From contig NZ_FNFB01000018.1 in assembly GCF_900100395.1 (NCBI RefSeq), forward strand, positions 86,941 to 150,940: a DNA stretch of 64,000 nucleotides, in the 5' to 3' direction. The position numbers and the translations under genes are program-made. The first letter of the stretch is position 1. Every line of letters starts with the position of its first letter. The notes beneath the pieces were generated by a model. That model saw only the letters and a list, made by a program, of their open reading frames with translations. It was not told the origin of the DNA and ran no database searches. Source of the DNA: Nonomuraea maritima. GTDB lineage: Bacteria > Actinomycetota > Actinomycetes > Streptosporangiales > Streptosporangiaceae. Positions 1 to 8,325 of this stretch are shown here, one piece after another.

Positions 1-564
1 GTGTGCGGCCACGGCCCCGACGAGGCGGCGCTCGGCGTCTGCCTGCGCATCGCCTGGCGGGCGCTGGTGCTCAGCGGCGTGACCGGGGCCGCCCTGCTGC
101 GCCGCCTCGAACGCATTCACGAGGCGGAGCGGCCGGGAGCCGAGATCTTCGTGACGATGACCACGCTGCTGCTGGAGCCCGACCAGCGTACGGTGAGGCT
201 GTGGCGGGCGGGGCATCCCGGCCTGCTGCTGCACGACGGCGATCAGGTCACCCTCGCCGAGTTCGGGCCGAGCCTCGCGCTCGGGCTGCCCGTCGAGGCC
301 GACTGGCCTCAGGAGGTGCTGGAGCTGCCGGAAGGCGCCGGCCTCACGCTCTACACCGACGGGCTCTTCGAACGCCGGTTGCCCGGCGGCCGGTCGCGAT
401 GGCTGGGCGAGGACGGCCTGGCCGACCTGGCCCGCCGCCATGCTCATCTCGACGCCGAGGGGTTCCTCGACGCGCTGCTCGCCGACGTCGAGGCGGTCAC
501 CGCGCCCGAGGCCGCCGCCGACGACCTCGCCGTGGTCCACCTGCGCTGGAAGGGACGGTCGTGA
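1..564 (+). CDS. PP2C-type (SpoIIE/RsbU) serine phosphatase, C-terminal part, cut by window edge
   Basis: The frame is open from the first base, so the protein is 5'-truncated and the GTG at position 1 is not a trustworthy start. What remains begins inside the catalytic domain with the GHGPDEAALGV and LRIAWRAL segments typical of SpoIIE phosphatases. It then shows LYTDGLFE and the metal-binding ADDLAVV near the end. Family members dephosphorylate anti-sigma-factor antagonists or similar switch proteins. The stop overlaps the GTG of the downstream histidine kinase (GTGA), so the two are translationally coupled. Any N-terminal response-regulator or sensor domain lies outside the window. Confidence 0.85.
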   Translation: MCGHGPDEAALGVCLRIAWRALVLSGVTGAALLRRLERIHEAERPGAEIFVTMTTLLLEPDQRTVRLWRAGHPGLLLHDGDQVTLAEFGPSLALGLPVEADWPQEVLELPEGAGLTLYTDGLFERRLPGGRSRWLGEDGLADLARRHAHLDAEGFLDALLADVEAVTAPEAAADDLAVVHLRWKGRS

Positions 565-2159
565 ACGAAGTGGGCTCCTGGCGGCGGCTGACCGTGCACG
601 GGTGGTTCGTCGTCGTCTTCGCCGCCATCATGATCCTCGTCGTGGTGTGCGCGGGGGTCGGCGCCGTCACCCTCGACCGGACGAACCAGCTCACCGACGA
701 GCTCACCATGCGGGTCTCGCCGGCCGGCATCGCGGCGGGCCAGCTGCAGAAGGCCCTGGTCGACCAGGAGACCGGGGTGCGCGGCTACCTGCTGACCGGT
801 ACCCCTGAGTTCCTCCAGCCGTACGCCGACGGCCTGGCCGCCGAGCAGCGCAGCGACGCGCGGCTGACCGCCCTCGTGTCCGGCAACCCCGAGCTGCTCG
901 CCGACCTGGCCGCCATCAGGGAGCGGGCGCAGGCCTGGCGCAGGGACTACGCCGAGCCCCTGACCGAGCGGCGCCGGACAGACGGCTCCGTCCCCCCCGG
1001 GCAGGTCGAGGCGGGCAAGCGGGCCTTCGACGGCATCAGGGCGCTCCTGCAGCGGCAGCAGCAGCGGCTGTCGGAGCAGCGCGCGCAGGTCCAGGAGCAG
1101 CTGGAGGGGGCCGAGCGCACCCGTAACGGCGCGTTCATCGCCATGATCGTGATCTTCCCGCTGGCCGCGCTGTCGATGACGGTGCTGCTGCGGCGCGCGG
1201 TCGGGCGGCCGCTCGACGAGCTGCGCAGGGCCTCCCGCCGCATCTCCGCGGGCGACTTCGCCTACGCCATCCCCGAACGCGGCCCCGCCGACCTGCGCGA
1301 GGTGGCGCGCGACGTCGAGCAGATGCGCGTCAGGATCGTCGATGCGCTGGACGACTCGCGCCGCCAGCAGCTCCAGCTGCGCCGGCAGGCCGACGACCTC
1401 GACGCCCAGGCGGTGGAGTTGCGCCGCTCGAACGCCGAGCTGGAGCAGTTCGCGTACGTCGCCTCGCACGACCTGCAGGAGCCGCTGCGTAAGATCGCCA
1501 CATTCTGCCAGCTGCTCGAGAAGCGGTACGGCTCGTCCCTGGACGAACGCGGCACCCAGTACATCCGGTTCGCGGTCGACGGCGCGACCCGCATGCAGGT
1601 GCTGATCAACGACCTGCTGAGCTTCTCGCGGGTGGGCCGCCTGCACGGCGACCGCCGTCCCGTCGACCTGGGCCGCACCCTCGACAAGGTGATCGACGAC
1701 CTGTCGGCCGCGGTCGAGGAGTCGGGCGCCACGATCGAGCGCCCCGACGAGCTGCCGGAGGTGATGGGCGACCCCACCATGCTGGGCCTGCTGTGGCAGA
1801 ACCTCGTCAGCAACGCCATCAAGTTCCGCGATCAGGAACGCCCGCCGGTGATCCGCGTCGGCTGCGAGCCCGCCGACGACGGCTGGCTGTTCTCGGTCGA
1901 GGACAACGGCATCGGCATCGAGGCCGAGTTCGCCGACAAGATCTTTGTGATCTTCCAGCGGTTGCACAGCCGTGAGGCCTACAGCGGAACGGGTATCGGC
2001 TTGGCGATGTGCAAGAAAATCGTCGAGAATCACGACGGCAGAATCTGGCTCGACTCCGCCCGCACCGGCGGCGCGCGCCTGTGCTTCACGCTGCCGGCCG
2101 GCACTCACCGGTCCCGGCCCGAGCCTGCGGGCACCGACCACGAAGGAACCGACCCATGA
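561..2159 (+). CDS. CHASE3-HAMP sensor histidine kinase
   Basis: This 532-residue kinase starts at a GTG that overlaps the phosphatase stop by four bases. The order is: a membrane helix near residues 12-35, an extracytoplasmic four-helix region of about 150 residues with CHASE3 features (the conserved VDQETGVRGYLLTG), a second helix near 195-215, HAMP, a coiled coil, then HisKA with SHDLQEPLRKI (phospho-accepting His about residue 303). The ATPase domain shows NLVSNAIKF, DNGIGI and GTGIGLAMCKK. This is the architecture of phytochrome-like bacterial kinases that pair with small single-domain regulators, and such a regulator follows with an ATGA overlap. The ligand cannot be told from sequence. 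Confidence 0.93.
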   Translation: MNEVGSWRRLTVHGWFVVVFAAIMILVVVCAGVGAVTLDRTNQLTDELTMRVSPAGIAAGQLQKALVDQETGVRGYLLTGTPEFLQPYADGLAAEQRSDARLTALVSGNPELLADLAAIRERAQAWRRDYAEPLTERRRTDGSVPPGQVEAGKRAFDGIRALLQRQQQRLSEQRAQVQEQLEGAERTRNGAFIAMIVIFPLAALSMTVLLRRAVGRPLDELRRASRRISAGDFAYAIPERGPADLREVARDVEQMRVRIVDALDDSRRQQLQLRRQADDLDAQAVELRRSNAELEQFAYVASHDLQEPLRKIATFCQLLEKRYGSSLDERGTQYIRFAVDGATRMQVLINDLLSFSRVGRLHGDRRPVDLGRTLDKVIDDLSAAVEESGATIERPDELPEVMGDPTMLGLLWQNLVSNAIKFRDQERPPVIRVGCEPADDGWLFSVEDNGIGIEAEFADKIFVIFQRLHSREAYSGTGIGLAMCKKIVENHDGRIWLDSARTGGARLCFTLPAGTHRSRPEPAGTDHEGTDP

Positions 2160-2626
2160 CGACCGGGCATCCCATCGAAGTGCTTCTCGTCGAGGACGAT
2201 CCCGGTGACGAGCTCATCACGCGCGAGGCGTTCGAGGACAACAAGATCCGCAACAACCTCCACGTGGTGCGTGACGGCCTCGAGGCGCTCGACTTCCTCT
2301 ACCAGCGCGGCGTCCACGCCGGCGCGCCGCGTCCCGACCTCATCCTGCTCGACCTCAACCTGCCCAAGTACGACGGCCGCCAGGTGCTGGAGCAGATCAA
2401 GGGCGATCCCGAGCTGCGCGCGATCCCCGTCGTCGTCCTCACGACGTCCTCCGCCGAGGAGGACATTTTGCGCAGCTACAAGCTGTACGCCAACGCTTAC
2501 GTGACCAAGCCCGTCGACCTCGACCGGTTCATGACGGTCATCCGGCAGATCGACGAGTTCTTCGTCACGGTGGTGCGCCTGCCGGGTCGCGTCTCCGCGG
2601 CCGGTGGTGACGAGCCCACCGCCTAG
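2156..2626 (+). CDS. Single-domain response regulator, Rcp1-like
   Basis: The gene encodes 156 residues and consists only of a receiver domain. It has the acidic pair EDD (residues 13-15), the phosphorylated Asp in LLDLNLP (D66), the conserved Thr in VVLTTS, and the Lys in VTKPVD. There is no DNA-binding output domain. Rcp1-type regulators typically relay phosphate or control a partner protein, here plausibly the co-transcribed PP2C phosphatase (inference). The ATG overlaps the kinase stop (ATGA). Its stop overlaps by four bases the stop of the convergent membrane-protein gene. Confidence 0.93.
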   Translation: MTTGHPIEVLLVEDDPGDELITREAFEDNKIRNNLHVVRDGLEALDFLYQRGVHAGAPRPDLILLDLNLPKYDGRQVLEQIKGDPELRAIPVVVLTTSSAEEDILRSYKLYANAYVTKPVDLDRFMTVIRQIDEFFVTVVRLPGRVSAAGGDEPTA

Positions 2627-4191
2627 CCGTCCTGGTCGATCCGCGGGTGCGGCAGCGCCGGGATCGGCTGTGTGATCTCCTCCAGCGGTTGGGTCGGTTC
2701 GTCCTCCGGATCCGCGACACCCGGCACCGGCTCGGGCAGGGGGTCCGTGGGGTCGTCCTCGCGTTCCGCCGGCGGTGTGGCCGCGGGCCGCAGCCGCCGC
2801 CACAGCGCGCGTACGCCCTGCGCGAGCAGCGAGCCGGCACTGCCCAGCAGCAGCGGCACCATCAGCATCCCGATGACGATCGGCGCGGCCATGTACCGGA
2901 AGTCCTGCGCCGAGATGTTGACCAGCACGGCCACCTGCTGACCCGCCACCACCGCCGCCACCGCGAGCACGACGCGGTCGCGCAGCGCCCACGCCGCGAG
3001 CGCCGCGGCCGCGTAGCACAGGTACGCCCACGACGCCCCCCGCCACAGCATCCAGTCGTAGCGGGGCTCCAGGGTCGCGGTCAGCCACCTGTCGGCCGCT
3101 CGGTGCAGCTCCGCGTTCAGCGGCCGGAGCGAGAACACCTCCCTGCCGGGGAAGTCGGCCACCTTGCCCGGCCCGACGTACGCGTCGGCGTCCGGCTGCA
3201 GCGAGAACCGGTAGGTCACGCCGCTCTGCTCGGGACGCCACGCGATCGCGCCCCGGCACCACCGGGCCGCCACGACGGTCGCCGGGTCGGTCACCAGCAG
3301 CCGCCGCCACAGGGCCAGCAGCTCGGAGGCGCGCATGTCGGCCTGCGTCCAGCTGAAGCCGTTGCGCCAGATGAGCGGGCTGACGGTGTGGCACGTGCCG
3401 CTGTCGCGCCAGTGGGCGAGCGGCGCCACCGACTCCAGCAGGGCGAGGTCGGGGCCGGTGAACAGCTCGGGCCGCTCCCGGTAGGCGACCGCGATGTCGC
3501 CGTACGCGGTGTGGTAGACGTACGTGTTCGACGCGGGCGCGATGCCGAGGCGCGGGAAGAGCATGGTGTTGAGGGCGAGCGGGAGCGCGGCGGCGATCCC
3601 GCCGACGACCAGCAGCCGCACCCGAGCCGTACGGACGACCACCGCGAGCGCCGCCACGGCGAGCCCCGTCACGAGGAACCCGTTGGCGCGGAACAGCCCG
3701 AGCGCCGCGAACAGCGCCCCGAGCGCGAGCAGCGCCGGCACGGTCACGGCGCGGCGGGCCGCCACGCGGGCGCACACTCCCGCCACCGCGACCGCGCAGA
3801 TCGTGAACGGCACGTCCTTCCACAGCGTCACCGTGAACGCGCCGACGGGCGGAGCCAGCGGCATCAGCAGGGCCACCACGGTGGTCAGCGCGCGCGGCGC
3901 GCCCAGCGCCTTCAGCGACTGCGCCAGATACGTCAGCGCGGCCGCCATGGCCGTCGTCTGCGCGAACGTGACGGCCCCGAGGTCGCCGGTCACGGTGAAG
4001 CTCAGCCACATCAGCGCGTCGTAGACCACCGAATGGTCGCTCACCCACGGCCCGGCCATGGTGTGGCTCAGGTAGAGGACGGAGTCGCGGCTGAACAGGC
4101 CGGGGTGGAAGGCCGCCCACCAGACTGCCAGGATCGCCTGGACGACCAGGAAGATCGTGAGGGCGCCCCTGGGCCTGCTGTCACTCGTCAT
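2623..4191 (-). CDS. Polytopic membrane protein, GT-C-like, unknown substrate
   Basis: This 522-residue protein has roughly ten hydrophobic helices and a Pro/Glu/Asp-rich cytoplasmic tail of about 60 residues. A large hydrophilic loop (residues about 225-370) lies between helix groups. The early loop with FHPGLFSRDSVLYL and the later TLWKDVPFT resemble lipid-linked sugar (GT-C) transferases or DUF6020-like proteins. I do not see a decisive catalytic motif, so function is not assigned. Start is ATG at 4191. It is convergent with the response regulator and lies 162 bases downstream of the deacetylase on the same strand. That gap contains a 16-base perfect palindrome at 4322-4337. Confidence 0.8.
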   Translation of the reverse strand: MTSDSRPRGALTIFLVVQAILAVWWAAFHPGLFSRDSVLYLSHTMAGPWVSDHSVVYDALMWLSFTVTGDLGAVTFAQTTAMAAALTYLAQSLKALGAPRALTTVVALLMPLAPPVGAFTVTLWKDVPFTICAVAVAGVCARVAARRAVTVPALLALGALFAALGLFRANGFLVTGLAVAALAVVVRTARVRLLVVGGIAAALPLALNTMLFPRLGIAPASNTYVYHTAYGDIAVAYRERPELFTGPDLALLESVAPLAHWRDSGTCHTVSPLIWRNGFSWTQADMRASELLALWRRLLVTDPATVVAARWCRGAIAWRPEQSGVTYRFSLQPDADAYVGPGKVADFPGREVFSLRPLNAELHRAADRWLTATLEPRYDWMLWRGASWAYLCYAAAALAAWALRDRVVLAVAAVVAGQQVAVLVNISAQDFRYMAAPIVIGMLMVPLLLGSAGSLLAQGVRALWRRLRPAATPPAEREDDPTDPLPEPVPGVADPEDEPTQPLEEITQPIPALPHPRIDQDG

Positions 4192-4353
4192 GGTTGCGAC
4201 CTCGGGCTGCCGGGCGGCGTACTACGTCCTGGCAGGCAGCCTGCCGCATGCCCGTACCGTCAGCGGCGCAGCCACGCGGCCCCCGTGACGCTCCTTTTTG
4301 CCCGTCTTGGGGTCCTGGCTACGGCCCGGCCGGGCCGCGTGGCTCCTGGCGCC

Positions 4354-5049
4354 TCAGCGGTGGAAGTAGCTCGTGCCGGCCTTCGGGCCCTTGCCGCCCA
4401 GCAGCGTGGGGACCGTGACGAGATGGTAGCCCTGCTTCTTGAGCTCCTTGAGGATCTCGGGCATGACCTTCACCGTCTGCGGCACCACGTCGTGCATGAG
4501 GATGGCGCCGTCGCGCTTGGCCAGCCGCATCACCGCGGCCTTGATCTTCTTGGTGTCGCGCAGGTCCCAGTCGAGGGTGCTGCCCGTCCACATGATCTCC
4601 GCCAGCTCCTGACCGTCGGCGATGCTGAGCACGCGCTGGTCGGTGTGCCCGTACGGCGGGCGGTACATCTTCGGCCGCACGCCCGTGGCCTTCTCGATCG
4701 ACTCCTGGCCGGCCTTCAGCTCGGTGAGGACCTCGCTGTCGAGCAGCGACAGGAGCCGGGCGTGGGAGTAGGTGTGGTTGCCGATCGCGTGGCCCTTCGC
4801 GAGGATCTGCCGCGCGATCTCGGGATGCTGGTCGACCCGCTTGCCGACCAGGAAGAACGTCGCCTTGACCTTCGCCTTGGCGAGGGTCTTGAGCAGGGCG
4901 TTCGTGTACGGGCCCGGGCCGTCGTCGAACGTGAGGGCCAGGCACTTCACCCGGCTGCAGTCGACGCTCGCCGTGGCGGCGGTCGTGCTCGCCTGGGCGG
5001 GGACAGAGGTCAGGGCCAGCGTGGCCGCGAGAAGGGCATGAATAACCAC
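4354..5049 (-). CDS. Secreted polysaccharide deacetylase (NodB homology domain)
   Basis: The 231-residue protein begins with a short signal peptide ending around PAQAS. The NodB domain shows the metal/catalytic motif TFDDGPGP (D42, D43), then GNHTYSH, RPPYG and ILMHDV, so all five canonical motif regions are present. Enzymes of this family remove N-acetyl groups from peptidoglycan, chitin or exported glycans outside the membrane. The start is a GTG; there is no better ATG upstream in frame. The neighbours (membrane GT-C-like protein, glycosyltransferase) suggest cell-envelope glycan processing, but the substrate is not evident. Confidence 0.92.
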   Translation of the reverse strand: MVIHALLAATLALTSVPAQASTTAATASVDCSRVKCLALTFDDGPGPYTNALLKTLAKAKVKATFFLVGKRVDQHPEIARQILAKGHAIGNHTYSHARLLSLLDSEVLTELKAGQESIEKATGVRPKMYRPPYGHTDQRVLSIADGQELAEIMWTGSTLDWDLRDTKKIKAAVMRLAKRDGAILMHDVVPQTVKVMPEILKELKKQGYHLVTVPTLLGGKGPKAGTSYFHR

Positions 5050-5152
5050 AGGCGAAGCCTAACGGCAAAGCTTTCGTCAAGATCGGGGTGTCCCGTGAAG
5101 GCGGTGGTTCTTCGGGAGAGGGCCTTCAGTCAGCGGGGGTCCTGCCCCTCGG

Positions 5153-5851
5153 TCAGTGGGGGAGGCGGGCTCGCAGGAAGAGGGTGACGCCTTTGAGCGT
5201 GGTGGTGGGGAGGTGGCGTTCGGTGCGGATGATCGCCGTCAGGGCGGTGTTGACCAGCGGCGACGTCCGTCGTAGGTCGCTGCCCCGCGAGCGGCGGCGG
5301 TGCAGGGCGACGACCGGGCGCAGGAGCACGTTCCAGCTCCACACCCGCTCCACCTCCAGCCCCGCCTTCTCCACCACGACGGTCAGCGACTCACGCTCGT
5401 AGCGGCGTACATGCCCGACGGCGTCGTCGTGAGCCGACCACAGCGCCATGTCGCACGGCACGGCGAGCAGCGCGTGCCCGCCCGGCGAGAGCACGCGGGC
5501 GATCTCCGCGGTGACCAGGTCGTCCTCCTCGATGTGCTCCAGCACGTCGAACGCGGTCACCAGGTCCACGCTGTCCGCCTCGAACGGCAGCGCCCGCGCG
5601 TCGGCGCGCACCGCGTTCAGCCCGCGCTCCCTGGCCACCTCGACCGCGGTCTCGCAGAAGTCGGTCGCCGCGGCGTCCCAGCCCTCCTCGACCAGCACCC
5701 GGGTGTTGCCGCCGCCGGCCGCGCCGAGGTCCAGCGCCCGTCCGGCACGGCCCAGCCGCCGTAGCTCCCGGCGCAGGACGGCCCGCCGCTCGCGGTACCA
5801 CCAGTGGGTGCCTTCGAGCGCGGTGAGGCGGCGGATCTCGGAGCCGTCCAT
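5153..5851 (-). CDS. Class I SAM-dependent methyltransferase
   Basis: This 232-residue protein has the SAM-binding glycine motif DLGAAGGGN near residues 41-49, an acidic end of strand 2 (AATDF), and the post-motif region VDLVTAFDVLEHI. That is the typical Methyltransf_11/12 layout. The N-terminal THWWYRERR is shared with methyltransferases in glycan-biosynthesis clusters. It starts three bases after the stop of the upstream glycosyltransferase, so it is co-translated with it. The acceptor (sugar or lipid-linked glycan) is inferred only from this pairing. Confidence 0.88.
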   Translation of the reverse strand: MDGSEIRRLTALEGTHWWYRERRAVLRRELRRLGRAGRALDLGAAGGGNTRVLVEEGWDAAATDFCETAVEVARERGLNAVRADARALPFEADSVDLVTAFDVLEHIEEDDLVTAEIARVLSPGGHALLAVPCDMALWSAHDDAVGHVRRYERESLTVVVEKAGLEVERVWSWNVLLRPVVALHRRRSRGSDLRRTSPLVNTALTAIIRTERHLPTTTLKGVTLFLRARLPH

Positions 5852-5854
5852 CGA

Positions 5855-7051
5855 TCACTTCCTCGTACGGGCGGGAAGAAGGGTGAGCAGGAGGTACGCG
5901 GCGGCCACCGCGAACGCCACCACCCCGGCCTCCGCCGGGCGGCCCGCGCCGGGCGGTAGCGCGAGCACCGCCACGGAGGTGAGGAGCAGCCCGGTCGCGA
6001 AGAGCGCCGCCGCGCGAAGGTACGGGGTGGCGCGCGGCCGGGACAGCCACCGGCGTCCGGCCCCGGCGTGGAGCAGCCCGACCAGGGCGAGCGCGCCGAG
6101 GTTCGTCACCGACGGCGGCCACAGCTGACGCAGCGGCAGGTAGACGAGAGCGCACAGGAGGCCGGACAGCGTGCCGACGGCGGCGAGCGAGGCCACGCGC
6201 GCCGCCGTCGCAGTCCCCCGTCGCGGGAGCACCGCGTCGGGATGCGTCGGGATCGGCTCGGGCCGCGCCACGGCGACGCGGGCGCGTCCTCTCGCCATCG
6301 ACCAGGCGACCCGTGCCAGCCCCTTCAGGTCGTCGACGGCGGTACGGAAGATCCGGACACGCGAGTCGGCGTCCTCGATCCAGTCGACCGGCACCTCGTG
6401 CACGCGCAGCCCGTTGTGCTCGGCCAGCAGCAGCAGCTCGGTGTCGAAGAACCAGGAGTCGTCCTCGACCCTGGCCATGAGCGGCCTGACCACGTCGGCC
6501 CGCGCGGCCTTGAAGCCGCACTGGGCGTCGCTGAAGCGCGCGCCGAAGCCGTACCTGAGCAGGAGGTTGTAGGCGCGCGAGACGATCTCGCGGCGCAGCG
6601 TGCGCTGGGTGCGCGCGCCGTGCGCCAGCCGGGAGCCGAGCGCGATCTCGGAGTGCCCGCTCGCCACCGAGGCGACCAGCGGGAACAGCGCACCGAGGTC
6701 GGTGGACAGATCGACGTCCATGTACGCGACGATGTCGGCCGGGCTGTCGCGCCACGCCGCCCGCAGTGCGGCGCCACGCCCCCGGACGTCGAGTCGGCGG
6801 GCGTGCACCTGCTCGTGCTCGCGGGCCAGCGCGGCGGCGACAGGCCAGGTGGCGTCGGTGCTGCCGTTGTCGACGATCGTGACCCGCCACGGCAGCGGGA
6901 ACTCCCGGTCGAGGAACGCGGTCAGCGTACGGACGCAGCCCGGCAGGGCGCGTTCCTCGTTCAGCACGGGGATCACGATGTCCACGTCGGCGAGCCCGAG
7001 GCGGGGAGCGGGGAGACGGGGGCTCGGCTCGGTGGCGACACGCGTGTCCAT
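5855..7051 (-). CDS. DPM1/DPG synthase-like GT2 glycosyltransferase with C-terminal membrane domain
   Basis: The N-terminal GT2 domain reads DIVIPVLNEE, then VDNGSTDAT, then the metal-binding YMDVDLSTD. The later DAQCGFKA and VEDDSWFFDTELL are as in dolichyl/polyprenyl-phosphate sugar synthases. The last 120 residues hold four hydrophobic helices, a GtrA-like membrane anchor. The product would be a polyprenyl-phosphate sugar for a GT-C enzyme, which fits the polytopic proteins nearby. I chose the ATG at 7051 (398 residues), preceded closely by AGGGGAG. An in-frame GTG at 7087 would add 12 residues but lacks a clear ribosome site. It lies three bases upstream of the methyltransferase. Confidence 0.88.
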   Translation of the reverse strand: MDTRVATEPSPRLPAPRLGLADVDIVIPVLNEERALPGCVRTLTAFLDREFPLPWRVTIVDNGSTDATWPVAAALAREHEQVHARRLDVRGRGAALRAAWRDSPADIVAYMDVDLSTDLGALFPLVASVASGHSEIALGSRLAHGARTQRTLRREIVSRAYNLLLRYGFGARFSDAQCGFKAARADVVRPLMARVEDDSWFFDTELLLLAEHNGLRVHEVPVDWIEDADSRVRIFRTAVDDLKGLARVAWSMARGRARVAVARPEPIPTHPDAVLPRRGTATAARVASLAAVGTLSGLLCALVYLPLRQLWPPSVTNLGALALVGLLHAGAGRRWLSRPRATPYLRAAALFATGLLLTSVAVLALPPGAGRPAEAGVVAFAVAAAYLLLTLLPARTRK

Positions 7052-7193
7052 GGACTCCCCTGGGATGCTCGGCACGGGCGGGTTCACCGAGCATCGTGAC
7101 GGCGGGGTCCAGAGGGGCGCGTACGATTTCCCGTCAATATTCCGCGAAGCAGGACCAGGCTTTGCCTGAGGGCGCCGGGCCCCGCCTCGGGAC

Positions 7194-7634
7194 TCAGCCC
7201 AGCGCCTGCTTCACCAGAGCGGCGATCCGCGCCTCGACGTCGGGGGTGACCTCGGCGAGGGCGAAGACCACCGGCCACATGGTGGCGTCGTCCAGGTTCG
7301 CCTGGTCGCTGAAGCCGAGGGTGGCGTAGCGGGTCTTGAACTTGGCCGCGGCCTGGAAGTGGCAGACGATCTTGCCGTTCCTGGCGTAGGCCGGCATCCC
7401 GTACCAGAGCCTCGGCGCCAGCTCCGGGGCGGCGGAGGTGATGACCGCGTGGACACGTTCGGCCATGACCCGGTCCGACTCCGGCATCTCGGCGATCTTC
7501 GCGAGGACGTCCTGCGCCTCCTGCGCCGCCTTGTCCGCGCGCGAGCTGCGGCGGGCCGCCTTCTTGCCCTCCTCGGCGTGGTCCTTCATGGCGGCCCGCT
7601 CCTCGGCCGTGAATCCCTCGTAGGTGTTGCTCAT
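7194..7634 (-). CDS. DUF1801-family (YdhG-like) protein
   Basis: This 146-residue protein has a charged, Ala/Lys-rich N-terminal half (residues 5-60) followed by the DUF1801 core: LWYGMPAYARNGKIVCHF, then a region ending in the helical VKQALG. Members of this fold include proteins described as intracellular iron chaperones, but most are uncharacterised. It is translationally coupled by ATGA to the upstream flavin-nucleotide-binding gene, so the two probably act together. No more precise role can be read from the sequence. Confidence 0.82.
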   Translation of the reverse strand: MSNTYEGFTAEERAAMKDHAEEGKKAARRSSRADKAAQEAQDVLAKIAEMPESDRVMAERVHAVITSAAPELAPRLWYGMPAYARNGKIVCHFQAAAKFKTRYATLGFSDQANLDDATMWPVVFALAEVTPDVEARIAALVKQALG

Positions 7635-8128
7635 GACAGGTCTCCTTCGGAGTCGTGATGGGGGTCGGCGAGCCAGGTTCCGTCGACCATGAGGTCGCGC
7701 CCGGCGAGTTCGTTCACCTCGCGCCAGGCCTGCACCTGGAGCGGCTCGATGCGGAAGTAGGGGTACGACGTGCGCAGACGGCGCGGGTCGAAGCCGGTCT
7801 TGGCGGCGAAGGCGTCGCCGATCTCGGCCGGGATCTCGGCGGCCGGCGTGACCTCGCGCAGCTCGCCGTCGATGAGGACGACGTCGCGCGTCGGTCCGAG
7901 CGCGATCCGCACCTTGCCGGTGGCCTCCAGGAACCTGGCCGTCGGGTTGGACCTGGCCGTGGAGATGAGCAGGGTGCGACCGTCCCACAGGAACGACAGC
8001 GGCACCATGCAGGGCGATCCGTCCTGGCCCGCGGTGGCGAACCAGGCGTCGACGTCGCGCTCCAGCCGGTCCAGCGTGTCGCGGACGCGCCGGCCGATCG
8101 GGCGGGCCGGAGGGAGGTCCGCGCTCAT
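7631..8128 (-). CDS. Pyridoxamine 5'-phosphate oxidase-like / F420- or FMN-binding protein
   Basis: This 165-residue protein has the split-barrel pattern of PNPOx-like proteins: DAWFATAGQDGSPCMVPLSF, then LLISTARSNPTARFLEATG, then VRIALGPTRDVVLIDG. Actinomycete proteins of this type bind FMN, F420 or haem and act as small reductases. The ATG at 8128 is followed downstream by an ATGA overlap with the DUF1801 gene. About 200 bases separate it from the next gene, and that gap contains a short inverted repeat that could be an operator. Confidence 0.85.
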   Translation of the reverse strand: MSADLPPARPIGRRVRDTLDRLERDVDAWFATAGQDGSPCMVPLSFLWDGRTLLISTARSNPTARFLEATGKVRIALGPTRDVVLIDGELREVTPAAEIPAEIGDAFAAKTGFDPRRLRTSYPYFRIEPLQVQAWREVNELAGRDLMVDGTWLADPHHDSEGDLS

Positions 8129-8227
8129 CGGTGCCTCGTCCCGTGGGTGGGGGAGCCGGTCATGGTGTGCTCCTCAAGTGCTCGTCAACGTGTACGCACA
8201 GTGTGTCCCGCGGCGCACCACCCGGAC

Positions 8228-8246
8228 ATCCGTGGTGACCACGGAT
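8228..8246. promoter_or_regulatory. Short perfect inverted repeat, possible operator
   Basis: Two 8-base arms, ATCCGTGG and CCACGGAT, flank a three-base centre. The repeat lies about 100 bases upstream of the flavin-nucleotide-binding gene on the minus strand and downstream of the large membrane protein gene. It could be a dimeric-regulator site for the former or a weak terminator for the latter. There is no T-tract, which favours an operator. The rest of the 8129-8325 gap shows nothing recognisable. Confidence 0.3.
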
Positions 8247-8325
8247 CCACCCACGGAACCACCACAGTGCCGATCACCGAGTCGGTCGCGGGGTCACCCC
8301 GGTCGCGGAGGGGGCGCGGAACCCG

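Noticed and set aside
4322..4337. 16-bp GC palindrome as a terminator
   Set aside because: Self-complementary but with no loop or T-tract, and such GC palindromes are common in this base composition.
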